In this document: piece after piece, positions 35,866 to 45,300 of the stretch | How the letters are laid out: every line of letters begins with the position of its first letter | Numbering within the stretch: the stretch's first letter is position 1 | Source: PALSA-693 sp963702305 | Lineage (GTDB): Bacteria > Actinomycetota > Acidimicrobiia > Acidimicrobiales > Palsa-688 | DNA: 64,000 bases | Reading direction: 5' to 3' | Assembly (NCBI GenBank): GCA_963702305.1 | Contig: CAVPBX010000018.1 | Location: 440,592-504,591 of the forward strand | Made by a program: the position numbers and the translations under genes | Notes under the pieces: model-generated | The model's input: only the letters and a program-made list of their open reading frames with translations | What the model was told of the DNA's origin: nothing | Database searches by the model: none

Positions 35866-37119
35866 GGGTCGATTTCGCGGGCGTGGCCGAGCACCATGGC
35901 CGCCACGAACAGGCAGAACGCGGCGATCAGGTCGAAGGTAAACCAGCCCGTCAGCTCCAGATGCAGTTGGAGGCCCAGCTGGTTGGCCTGGCTGGGGCTG
36001 AGGCCGGCGACCGACGCCGGCACCACCTGGTCGACCTGCACCACCGCAGCCGCGAACTGGCCGGCCAGGACGATCAGCGACCCGGCGACCGCCGCGGCCC
36101 CCACGGCCCGGGCCCGCAGCCGGATGGCCACGATGGGGACGGCGGCTAGCGCCAGCGCCGCGCACACCGTACCGAGGACCACCTGCCAGGGGCCTTGGAA
36201 GGCGTTGCCGAGGTTGAAGGTGATCGACCGGCCCGTGGTCGTGGATATCCCCACGTAGTGGTCCCACGCCGGGAGGAAGGCCCCGGCCGTAATCACGGCC
36301 AGGGCCGCCACCAGAAGGGTGGGGCCGGCCCCGTGGCGGGCGGGTCGTTGCTCTCCGGTTCCGGGCGCCGGGGCCGAAGGCTCGGAGGCGGGGTCCACTA
36401 CCTCGGGCGCAGGCACATCGGGCGCAGGCACATCGGGCGTCGCGGCCATCGCCGGCTCGGCGGGCTGGGCCGGCTCGGCGGGCTCGGCCGGCACGGCCGG
36501 CACGGCGGCCGGGGGCGCCCACGGCTCGGGGGCCGGGGGGAGAGCGGCCCCCGAGCCGAGCTGCGGCCGGGCCCAGAGGTCCGACGCCGGCGCCTCGGTT
36601 GTGGGCGCGAGTTCGGCGGCCGCGGGCTCGGTGGCCGCCGGCCCCGGCCGCGGCGTCGGACAGGGCACTCGCCGGCGCAGTCCGGCGCCGGGCGGCCACC
36701 ACCGCCACCCCGGCGCCGGCGGCCCCCACCGCCCAGGCGGCGGTCATCAACCACAGCCCGGTCGAACCCTGACCGGAGCCGTAGCGGAACACCTGGCCCA
36801 GGTCCGACAGCCGGAACCCGAACTCGGTGACGGCCAGGCCGGCCGCCAGGCCGGCGGCCACGGCCGACCGGGCCGGTCCGGTGAGCGCGATGCCGAGAGC
36901 GCCGGCCCAGCCCGCGGCCAGCACTGCGTACAACGCGGCCTGGTCCGGCTGCGAGGTCAGCGACCCCTGGCCGGCGCCACCGAAGTACTGGGGGAGCATG
37001 GCGACCACGTGCAGGATGACCGTGGCCAGCAGGAGTCCGGCGGCGCCCAGCTCCAGCGCCGTCGGACGATGGGCCACCGGCGCGGCATCGGGCTGGATCT
37101 CGGGGTACATCAATTGCAT
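35793..37119 (-). CDS. two-part membrane protein with Ala/Pro-rich linker (one frame shift)
   Basis: Unknown function. From the ATG at 37117-37119 (MQLMYPEIQPDAAPVAHRP) there are four hydrophobic helices (LLLATVILHVVAML, LYAVLAAGWAGALGIAL, AAGLAAGLAVTEFGF, GLWLMTAAWAVGAAGAGVAVV), then after a shift near 36650 a long low-complexity linker with PAEPAEP and PDVPAPDVPAP repeats, then a second helical unit (TLLVAALAVITAGAFLPAW, GTVCAALALAAVPIVAI, AAVAGSLIVLAGQFAAAVV, FDLIAAFCLFVAAMVLG). The linker DNA has a 15-base tandem repeat (36407-36440). The C-terminus overlaps the end of the CoA-transferase gene on the other strand. Confidence 0.75.
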
Positions 37120-37473
37120 GGCATCAGATCCTTACCGTTTCATGTGAACACAACCTGAGACTGGGGGCCAGCCGCGACCGGCCGCCGGCGAGCGGGCCCC
37201 GCCGAGTGACGCGGCCGCCCGGGCACCCTAACCTCGGGCCGTGCCCCCTCCCGGTGCCGCGCTCTCGCCCCCGCCGGCCGGTCCCCCGGTGCGCACATCT
37301 CGGCGTAACCGGCGAATCTCGGCGTCCTTTCCGCGGATCCACGTCGTCGATGACACCGAGATGTGCGCCTCACGCCGAGAAGCAGTATTTCGGTGGTCCC
37401 CCCGCCCCGTCCTATGTAATCCTGTAATCATGCGGGTCAGAGGGACCGAGCCGGGGCGGTTGGTGATAGTCCG
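37120..37473. repeat. intergenic region with repeated TCTCGGCGT units and a 13-base inverted repeat
   Basis: A 354-base gap without a gene. GCGCACATCTCGG (37291-37303) is exactly complementary to CCGAGATGTGCGC (37356-37368). The unit TCTCGGCGT occurs at 37299-37307 and 37317-37325 and in reverse at 37372-37380, giving a cluster of direct and inverted copies over 90 bases. It could be a REP-like palindromic repeat, a regulator-binding array, or an RNA hairpin upstream of the ferritin-like gene. An AT-richer stretch (37420-37432, TGTAATCCTGTAA) lies just after it. Confidence 0.6.
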
Positions 37474-38790
37474 ATGACGTTGTCGCATGTGGTCCGCACC
37501 CGGGGCGAGTCGGAGCCCACGCCAGAGCGCCCGCTCGTCATCGAGCATCGCGAGGCCCTGATCTACATGATCTGCGCGGCGGCGGAGATGGAACACGGCC
37601 TCATGTGCGAGTACCTGTTCGCGGCCTTCTCCCTCAAGGAGGCCGGCGACGACGGGCTGGACCCTGAGCAACAGGCCGCGGTGGCCCGGTGGCGGAAGGC
37701 CATCCTGGCGGTGGCCGGCCAGGAGATGCTGCACCTGGCTTTGACCGCCAACATGCTGACCGCGCTCGGCGCCTCACCCCACCTGTCCCGGCCCAATCTG
37801 CCGCAGCCGGCCCGCCACTACCCGCCGGGAGTACGTATCGCCCTGCTGCCGTTCGGCGAGCAGGCGCTGCGGCACTTTCTCTTCCTCGAGCGTCCGGAAG
37901 GCATGGCCCTGGATGACGCGGCCGGGATGGCCGCGATGGCCGAGGGGGTGCCCCTCATGGCCGACGACGAGATCGTCCCCCGCCTCCAGGATTTCGCCAC
38001 CGTGGGTCACCTGTACCGCGCCATCGAGGCCGGCTTCGCCCATCTGGTCGACAAACTCGGCGCCGACCGGGTCTTCATCGGACCTCCCGAGGCCCAGCTG
38101 ACGCCGACGACCTTTGGCTGGGCCGAGCTGCAGCCGGTCACCGATCTGCCCAGCGCCGTCGCCGCCATCGAAGCCATCGTGCAACAGGGGGAAGGGCCGC
38201 GGGGCGACTGGCGGCACGCCCACTTCGGCCGCTTCAAGCAGGTCCTCGACGAATACCTGGCGGCGCGGGCCGCCGACCCGTCGTTCGAGCCGGCCCGACC
38301 GGTGGTCGCGGCCCTGGTCCGCCCAGGGGAGGGCGGCGGTGACAGCCCGCTGATCGAGGACCCGCAGACGGCTCGCGTCGCGGACCTGTTCAACGTGGTG
38401 TACGAGGTCCTGTTGTTGACCCTATACCGCCTGCTGGCTCGCATCGACGAGACGGCCGAGGAGGCCGCGCTCCTGGCCGACGTGGCGGTGGGGCTCATGT
38501 TCGATGGGATCGCCCCGATCGGGACCCTGCTCGGCACCCTCCCGATCCAGGCCGCGTCCGAGCCCCGGGCCGGCGACGGCGAGCCGCGGCCCACGGCCGG
38601 CGCCCCCTTCGAGCTGTTCTACCAGCCGGACTATCTCCTCCCCCATCACCGGGCCGCCTGGCAGCTGATCGGCGAGCGCCTGGACGAGGCGGCCCGGTTC
38701 GCGTCCCGCTGCGCCGGGCCCCTCCCGGCGCTGCGGCCCGTCGCCGACGGCCTGGCCGGTCACGCGGCCCGCATCCTGTCGGCCCGGTGA
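37474..38790 (+). CDS. ferritin-like domain protein, VioB/RebD-type (438 aa)
   Basis: N-terminal four-helix ferritin-like domain of the type found in iminophenyl-pyruvate dimer synthases (VioB, RebD) and many uncharacterised proteins. Evidence: ALIYMICAAAEMEHGLMCEYLFAAFSLKE with E-x-x-H metal ligands and VAGQEMLHLALTANMLTALGASPHLSRPNLP with the second E-x-x-H. The C-terminal part is helical and ends in a Tyr/Leu-rich segment. Substrate is unknown; VioB-like proteins outside violacein-type clusters have no assigned reaction. It is followed by a channel and an aldo/keto reductase at 7- and 9-base gaps, clearly one operon. Confidence 0.75.
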   Translation: MTLSHVVRTRGESEPTPERPLVIEHREALIYMICAAAEMEHGLMCEYLFAAFSLKEAGDDGLDPEQQAAVARWRKAILAVAGQEMLHLALTANMLTALGASPHLSRPNLPQPARHYPPGVRIALLPFGEQALRHFLFLERPEGMALDDAAGMAAMAEGVPLMADDEIVPRLQDFATVGHLYRAIEAGFAHLVDKLGADRVFIGPPEAQLTPTTFGWAELQPVTDLPSAVAAIEAIVQQGEGPRGDWRHAHFGRFKQVLDEYLAARAADPSFEPARPVVAALVRPGEGGGDSPLIEDPQTARVADLFNVVYEVLLLTLYRLLARIDETAEEAALLADVAVGLMFDGIAPIGTLLGTLPIQAASEPRAGDGEPRPTAGAPFELFYQPDYLLPHHRAAWQLIGERLDEAARFASRCAGPLPALRPVADGLAGHAARILSAR

Positions 38791-38797
38791 GCCGGGC

Positions 38798-39436
38798 ATG
38801 AACAAAGGGCGCCTCGAGTCGTTTACCGACGGGGTGTTCGCCATCGCCATCACCCTCCTGGTGCTCACCATCAACCCGGTGACCGACTACCAGCACCTCG
38901 GGCACCAGCTGGGTCAGCGCTGGCCGTCGCTGGCGGCCTACGTGGTGAGCTTCGCCATCATCGGGATCATGTGGCTCAACCACCACTCGATCTTCGCCCA
39001 CATCAGCCACGCCGACCGGGGCCTGGTGTTCCTCAACCTGCTGCTCCTCCTCACCGTCAGCTTCCTCCCGTTCCCGACCGGCATCTTCGGCGAAGCGTTG
39101 CACCGGAACCAGGGCGCCCGGGTGGCGGCGGTGTTGTACAGCGCCACCATGGCCGTCAACGCCTACGCCTGGGCGGCCCTCTGGCTGTACGCGTCAGCCG
39201 GGCGCCGGCTGCTCGTCCCGGCGTTTCCCGAATCCCAGCGCCGCAGTTCGACCGTGGCCTTCACGGGAGGGACGGTCGCCTACACGGCCATCCTCGGGGT
39301 GGCCTTCATCAACGCCTACGCCTGCCTGGCGCTGCACGGCGTCATGGCTGTCTACTACGCCCTCGACCCCCTCTCGCGGCGCGCCACCCGTCAGGCCCAG
39401 GCCGCAACCGACCAGGGCGCCGGCGAGGCCCGGTAG
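38798..39436 (+). CDS. TMEM175-type potassium channel protein (212 aa)
   Basis: Bacterial members of this family are K+-permeable channels. The family signature R-x3-F-(S/T)DGVFAIAITLLVL is seen at residues 5-22 (RLESFTDGVFAIAITLLVL), with T in place of the usual S. Five further hydrophobic helices follow (AAYVVSFAIIGIMWLNHHSIF, GLVFLNLLLLLTVSFLPF, and so on), typical of the six-helix single repeat. The protein is predicted in the inner membrane. Tight spacing to the ferritin-like and aldo/keto reductase genes suggests coexpression; why a channel is placed there is unclear. Confidence 0.88.
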   Translation: MNKGRLESFTDGVFAIAITLLVLTINPVTDYQHLGHQLGQRWPSLAAYVVSFAIIGIMWLNHHSIFAHISHADRGLVFLNLLLLLTVSFLPFPTGIFGEALHRNQGARVAAVLYSATMAVNAYAWAALWLYASAGRRLLVPAFPESQRRSSTVAFTGGTVAYTAILGVAFINAYACLALHGVMAVYYALDPLSRRATRQAQAATDQGAGEAR

Positions 39437-39445
39437 GTTGGCCCC

Positions 39446-40426
39446 ATGGAGTACGTCAACCTGGGAAAGACCGGCCTGCGCGTGTCGCGCCTCTGCCTCG
39501 GCATGATGGGCTTCGCCGACGAGAGCGAACGACCCTGGGTGATCAGCGAGGACGCCGCCGAACCGCTGGTGCGGGCCGCGGTAGAGGGCGGGGTGACCTT
39601 CTTCGACACCGCCGACGTGTACTCGGGCGGGAAGAGCGAGGTAGCCACCGGGCGGCTGCTGCCGAAGTTCCTCACCCGCGACGAGATGGTGGTGGCCACC
39701 AAGGTCTACATGCCGACCATGCCCGGCGAAAACGGCAAGGGCCTGTCCCGCAAGCACATCCTGTCGTCGATCGACGCCTCCTTGACCCGCCTCGGGATGG
39801 ACTACGTGGACCTCTACCAGATTCACCGCTGGGATCCGCACACCCCGATCGAGGAGACCATGGGCGCCCTCGACGAGGTGGTGCGCGCCGGCAAGGCCCG
39901 GTACATCGGCGCCAGCAGCATGCACGCCTGGCAGTTCGCCAAGGCGCAGCACGCCGCGGCGTCGGCGGGAGGCGCCCGATTCGTGTCGATGCAAAACCAT
40001 TACAACTTGGTGTACCGGGAGGAGGAGCGGGAGATGATCCCCCAATGCCTCGACCAGGGGGTGGGCGTGATCCCATGGAGCCCGCTGGCCCGAGGGCTGC
40101 TCGCCGGCACCCGGACCCGGGACGGCGCCCGGCTCACCACCCGGTCGGAGACCGACCCCTTCGGTGACTACCTGTACAACCAGCCGACCGACTTCGACGT
40201 GGTGGACCGGGTGGTGGAGATCGCGGGCGAACGGGAGGTGCCCCCGGCCCAGGTCGCCCTGGCCTGGCTGCTGCACCGGCCGGGCGTGACCGCACCCATC
40301 GTCGGAGCCACCAAGCCCGGGCACGTGGAGGACGCCGTCGCCGCCGAAGCCCTCGACCTCGACGCCAAGGAGATGGCGCGGCTGGAGGAGCCGTACGTGC
40401 CGCACCCGGTCCTGGGCCACACCTAG
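39446..40426 (+). CDS. aldo/keto reductase (326 aa)
   Basis: NADPH-dependent oxidoreductase of the AKR superfamily. Catalytic tetrad visible as Asp54, Tyr59 (FFDTADVYSGG), Lys86 (VATKVY) and His127 (LYQIHRWD). NADP-binding segments near the C-terminus (LARGLLAG, IVGATKPGHVEDAVAA) are typical. ATG at 39446. Close to the YghZ/Tas-like subgroup of aldehyde-reducing enzymes (VGVIPWSPLARGLLAG). Stop CTAG is shared with the convergent recD stop. Substrate not assigned. Confidence 0.93.
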   Translation: MEYVNLGKTGLRVSRLCLGMMGFADESERPWVISEDAAEPLVRAAVEGGVTFFDTADVYSGGKSEVATGRLLPKFLTRDEMVVATKVYMPTMPGENGKGLSRKHILSSIDASLTRLGMDYVDLYQIHRWDPHTPIEETMGALDEVVRAGKARYIGASSMHAWQFAKAQHAAASAGGARFVSMQNHYNLVYREEEREMIPQCLDQGVGVIPWSPLARGLLAGTRTRDGARLTTRSETDPFGDYLYNQPTDFDVVDRVVEIAGEREVPPAQVALAWLLHRPGVTAPIVGATKPGHVEDAVAAEALDLDAKEMARLEEPYVPHPVLGHT

Positions 40427-42378
40427 CCGGGCGCCTCCCACAGCCGGGCCGTGAGCCCCGACGCCCGGGCGATGGGCCGGGCCACCGCGGCCCGGAGCGA
40501 GGCTTCGCTGCCGGCGACCAGGACCCGCTCCTGCGCCCGGGTGACCGCGGTGTAGAGCAGCTCGCGGGACAGCACCGGCGAGGACGGCGGCGGCAGCAGG
40601 ATGGCGACCGACCGGAATTCCGAGCCCTGGGCTTTGTGCACCGTCATGGCGAAGACCGTGTCGACCGCGGCCAGGCGGGAGGGACTCACCGAGATCAGGG
40701 CGTCGCCCCGGCGGAACACCACGCCGACGCCACCGTCGGGGCGGGCCACCACTACCCCGGTGTCGCCGTTGAACAGGCGGAGGCTGTAGTCGTTGGCGGT
40801 GACGATCACGGGCCGCCCCAGATACCAGGCGGGGGTGGCGTCGAAACCGTCGAGCGCCGCCCCCAGCCACTCCTCGATCCGGGGGGTCCAGGCGCTGACG
40901 CCGGCCGGCCCGCGGCGGTGGGCGCACAGGACCCGAAAATCGTTGAGGGCGGCGAGGGCGGCTCCGCCGTCACCGACGGCGGCGGCCTCGAGCAGGGCCG
41001 CGCCGGTGGCGGTCGCCGCCGCTCGCACCGGTTCCAGCACGGCCGTGTCGACCAGACGGGCGGGATCGATGTCGTCGTCCACCGCCAACCAGCGAACGGC
41101 CGGTTCGCCCGACGACAGCACCTCGATGACCCGGTCGCCGTCGCCCTGGCGGATGGCGCCGGCCAGGTCGGCCAGGCGGCCCGTGAAGCGATAGTTGGAC
41201 CGCAGCACCACGATCCCGTCGCCGACGGACGGGCCACCGGGTGAGGCAGGCGCGAGGGACGGCGGGGGCGGGGCGGTCCCGGTGATCACCGCCAGCCGCC
41301 GGCGGGCCTGGGGGCTCATCCGGGAAGCCGTCTGGGCCGGGCCGACGATGTCGCCGAGGACCGCCCCGGCCTCCACGGACGCCAGCTGCTCGGGATCGCC
41401 GACCAGGATCAGCCGGGCGTCGGCGCGGACGGCCTCCACCAGCCGAGCCATGAGCGACAACGAGACCATCGACGTCTCGTCGACGACGAGCACGTCGTGC
41501 GGCAGCCGATTGTGGCGGTCGTACCGAAAGCGGCTGGAGCTGTCGGGCAGACGCCCGAGGAGCCGGTGCAGGGTCGAGGCTCGGGTGGCCAGGAGGCGGG
41601 CTCGCACGTCCGGGGCCACGTCGAGGCGCGGTGCATCGGCGTGTACGGCCTCCTCCAGGCGCGCCGCGGCCTTGCCGGTCGGGGCGGCCAGGGCCACCAG
41701 CGGCGGGCGGCGGTGCTGGGCGGTGGCCTGCTCGTCGAGGAGGGCCAGGACGCGCGCCACGGTCGTCGTCTTGCCGCTGCCCGGGCCGCCGGCGATGACC
41801 GTCAAGGGCCGCAGCACGGCCGTGGCGGCCGCCGCCCGCTGGTCCGCGGAGCCGTCCCCGGGGAACAGGCGGAGCAGGCCGGCGGCCAGCACGTCGGCGG
41901 CAACCTCGGCGCCGGGGCGCGCCGACCGGGCGGCCAGGTCGGCGGCCACGGCCCGCTCGTCGCGCCAGTACCGGTCGAGGTAGAGGGCGGTGCCGGTCAG
42001 CCGGAGCGGCCGGTCGGCCGGTCCGTCCTCCCCGACCGCCACCAGGGGGCTCGCCGCCAGGCGGCGCACCCACGGCTCCGGATCGGGCCACGGCAGGGCG
42101 TCGAGGTCGACGTCCTCGTCGACGTCAGCGGCCGTCCCGCGGATGGTGGCCAGGTCCACGTAGACGTGGCCGTAGCGCGGGCCGCGGACGGCCAGGGCCA
42201 CGGCGAGCGCCACCGCTTCGTCGTGGTCGTCCCCGAGCCGAGCCAGCCGGGCCGCGACGTGAAGGTCCGCGGGGACCAGAACGCCCACCTGGTTGAAGGC
42301 GCCCAGGAGGGCACCGGCACCGAGCACCAACTGGGCGCCGGCGGGGTCGGGCTCGACCGGGTCGACGACGACCGTCAC
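40423..42378 (-). CDS. recD: exodeoxyribonuclease V alpha subunit RecD (651 aa)
   Basis: 5'-3' helicase subunit of RecBCD. Walker A GGPGSGKTTTVARVL lies about a third of the way in; helicase motifs Ia (AAPTGKAAARL), II (DVLVVDETSMVS), III (LILVGDPEQLASVEAG), V (VFAMTVHKAQGSEF) and VI (LYTAVTRAQERV) follow. GTG at 42376-42378 overlaps the recB stop (GTGA). N-terminal non-catalytic domain is short. Last gene of the recC-recB-recD run and convergent with the aldo/keto reductase. Confidence 0.95.
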   Translation of the reverse strand: MTVVVDPVEPDPAGAQLVLGAGALLGAFNQVGVLVPADLHVAARLARLGDDHDEAVALAVALAVRGPRYGHVYVDLATIRGTAADVDEDVDLDALPWPDPEPWVRRLAASPLVAVGEDGPADRPLRLTGTALYLDRYWRDERAVAADLAARSARPGAEVAADVLAAGLLRLFPGDGSADQRAAAATAVLRPLTVIAGGPGSGKTTTVARVLALLDEQATAQHRRPPLVALAAPTGKAAARLEEAVHADAPRLDVAPDVRARLLATRASTLHRLLGRLPDSSSRFRYDRHNRLPHDVLVVDETSMVSLSLMARLVEAVRADARLILVGDPEQLASVEAGAVLGDIVGPAQTASRMSPQARRRLAVITGTAPPPPSLAPASPGGPSVGDGIVVLRSNYRFTGRLADLAGAIRQGDGDRVIEVLSSGEPAVRWLAVDDDIDPARLVDTAVLEPVRAAATATGAALLEAAAVGDGGAALAALNDFRVLCAHRRGPAGVSAWTPRIEEWLGAALDGFDATPAWYLGRPVIVTANDYSLRLFNGDTGVVVARPDGGVGVVFRRGDALISVSPSRLAAVDTVFAMTVHKAQGSEFRSVAILLPPPSSPVLSRELLYTAVTRAQERVLVAGSEASLRAAVARPIARASGLTARLWEAPG

Positions 42379-45300
42379 CCCTCCTCCGATCCTCGGTCGA
42401 GCAGGTCCGACAACCCCACGATCAACCCCGCCGGCGGCTGCCACTGGAACACCCCGCACGGCGCCCCGCCGACGAGCGGACCGGTCGCGCCGAGCATGCC
42501 GCGGACGAAGAGATACAGCACACCGGCCAGGTGGGTGCCGGGGTCGTAGCCCGGGAGGCGCCACCGCAGGTAGCGGTGCAAGGCGACCAGGTACAGGACG
42601 GCCTGGAGCGGGTAGTGGTCACGCTGCATCTCCGCGTCGAGGGCGGCGGGCCGGTAGTGCCAGGCGCTGAGGTCCTCGCCCATCGGCGCCAGCCAGTTGG
42701 TCTTGTAGTCGACGACGAAGAAGCGGGGCTGGCCCCGCGGGTCGTGGGCCCGTACGACCAGGTCGAGACTGCCGCTCAGGTAGCCCCGCAGGTGGCTGGC
42801 CAGGCTGGGGCTGGCCAGCCTCGCCCCGTAGCCGGCCAGGATGCCGGGCTGCTGATGGCGGTCGAAGAGCCGGGCGACGTCGCCGATCAGGATCTCCCCG
42901 GCGGGCCGGTCGCCGCCGGCGAGCGGAAACTCGAAGCCGAGCTCGTCGACCCGATCGGCCCGACCGATGTCGCGGAGCGACCGGCCCCCGGTGAGGGCCC
43001 CGAGGGGCGTGGTGAGGGCGGCCCCGATCCCCGCGACCAGCGCGTCCACCGGACCGACGTCGAGCGAGCCGCGGGCCTGCTCGGCGGCGACGGCCGCCCC
43101 CACCTCGGCCGTCAGGTCGCCGGCGGCGAAGTCGACGCGCTGCAGGACGCTGTGCACGAAGGTGCCGACTTCGGCCCCGCCCGGGGTGAGCGCCCAGCCC
43201 GACAGCTCCCCTCGCAGGCGGACCTCGTCGCCACGGGCGTCCGGGGTGTCCGGGGTGTCCGGCCGGCGACCGGTGGCGCCGACCCGCCGGGTGCGGCCGG
43301 TTCGTCGGTGGTCCCCGGGGCTTCCGGCTCGCTGGCGATGAGCGCGGCGTAGTCGCTCGACGTGATGCCGGTGTACGACGTGCGCCGCCACGCCAGGTCC
43401 AGCTGGCGGTCGAAGGTGGCGGCAGCCAGGGGCGGCGCCGGCGGCGACGCCGGCGACCAGGTCGCACCGGTCAGGGCCGCGCCGCGCTCCACCGAGATGA
43501 GCCCGGGGGCGCCTTGCGCCAACCGCTCGAGCTGGAGTTGGACGTCGGCGTCGTCGGGCAGGTACTTGCCGCTGGCCAGCACGTCGCCGTTGGCGTCCCG
43601 GAACATCAGGAGCCGACCCAGCGGGGAGTGGTGGGCGTCCTTGGCCCGGACCCACCACAGCACCGCCTGGTGGCGGGCCCGGGTCAGGGCCACGTACAGG
43701 AGGCGCAGCTCCTCGCCGCGCTCCTCGTCGCGGGCGAGCTCGAAGTGGCCGAGGTAGCTCGGGGCGGGTCCGCCGATGCCGACGTCGAGCGTCCGCTGGT
43801 TGGCGTGGGACTCGTCGTGGAACACCACCGGGTCCCCGGCACGGGGCGGGTTGCCCGCGTCCCAGAGGTACGGGCAGTACACGATGGGAAACTCCAGCCC
43901 TTTGGCCCGGTGGATGGTCAGGACCTGCACCGCGTCGGCATCCGAGTCCAGCCGCCGGCTGCGATCTTCGATCTCGGCCGTCTCCGACGCGGATTCGTCG
44001 ATCCGGCGCGCCAACCACGTCCGCAGGGCGGCCGCCCCCAGCTGCCCGGCCGATCCCTCGGCGTGCAGCAACTGGGCGACGTGACCGAGGTCGGTGAGCT
44101 CCCGCTCCCCGGTCGACTCGACGAGCACCCGGCCGGGGACCCGCTGGGCGGCGAAGACGGCCCGGACCAGGGTGGCGACGCCGTGGCGGCGGAGGATCTC
44201 CGCCCAGCGGTGCAGCCGACCGTGCAGGTCCTCCCACACCGTCTCTCCGGCGGTGGCCACCCCCTCGGCGGTCATCCCGATAAAGGGGGTCAGGGCCGCG
44301 GCCACCGCCCGCGATCGCGACGCGGGCTGCTCCAGGGCCTCCAACAGCCGCAACCAGTGCACCGCGGTCGTCGACCCGAACACGCTCTCGGTGCTGCCCA
44401 TCACCGCCGGGACACCGGCGGCCCGGAGGGCGGCTTGCACGATGCCCGGCCTGGCGGTTGGTGCGGACCAGCACGGCGATGTCACCCGGGGCGACCGGTC
44501 GCGGCGTCGGGTGGATCAGCTGCGCCGACGAGCCCAGCAGCCGCACCACGTCGCCGGCCAGGTCGCCCGCGACCCATTCCACCGCGGCGTCCTTCTGGGC
44601 GTGGCCGAGGGAGTTGCGCCGGACCAGCCCGTCCGCCAGGTGGAGCACCCGGGCCCGAAGGGGCGCGGCAACCGGCGCCCCCTCGAGTCCGGGCAGCTGG
44701 TGGGCCGGGGGGGCCGCGACCCGGCGATACGGGATGTCGGGGTGACCGACATGGAGCGGATGGAGGAGGGCGTCGTAGGCCGCCAGCAGTCCGGCGTCGC
44801 TGCGCCAGTTCTCGGTCAGGGTGAAGCGCTGGCGGGCCACTCGACCCGCCTCCAGGTAGGCGTACACGTCCGCGCCCCGGAAGGCGTAGATGGCCTGCTT
44901 GGGGTCGCCGATGAGCACCAGGGTGGTGCTGCCATCCCCGAAGGCCCGACGCACCACCTCCCACTGGACGGGGTCGGTGTCCTGGAACTCGTCGACCAGG
45001 ACCACCCGGTAGCGGCGCCGCAGCATGTCGCAGGCGGCCGCCCCGCGGTCAGGGTCGGCCAGCGTCTGCTTGAGCCGGACCAGCAGGTCGTCGTAGGTCA
45101 GAAGATTTTGGTCGAGCAGGCGGCGGGCCACCTCGCCCCGCACCGCCTCCGCCAGCCGCCGCTGCCGGCCGGGGACGCTGTCGCCGACGTCCGGCTCCAG
45201 GGGGGTGACCGGATTGGCGACCGCCGCCCGGGCGATGGCTCGGGCCTGCTTGCGGCCGAACGACGGCACCCCCCAGCCCAGCACCCGGCGCAGGAAGAGG

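Noticed and set aside
37291..37380. CRISPR array
   Set aside because: The repeated units are only 9-13 bases, irregularly spaced and in both orientations; there are no uniform spacers and no cas genes in the window.
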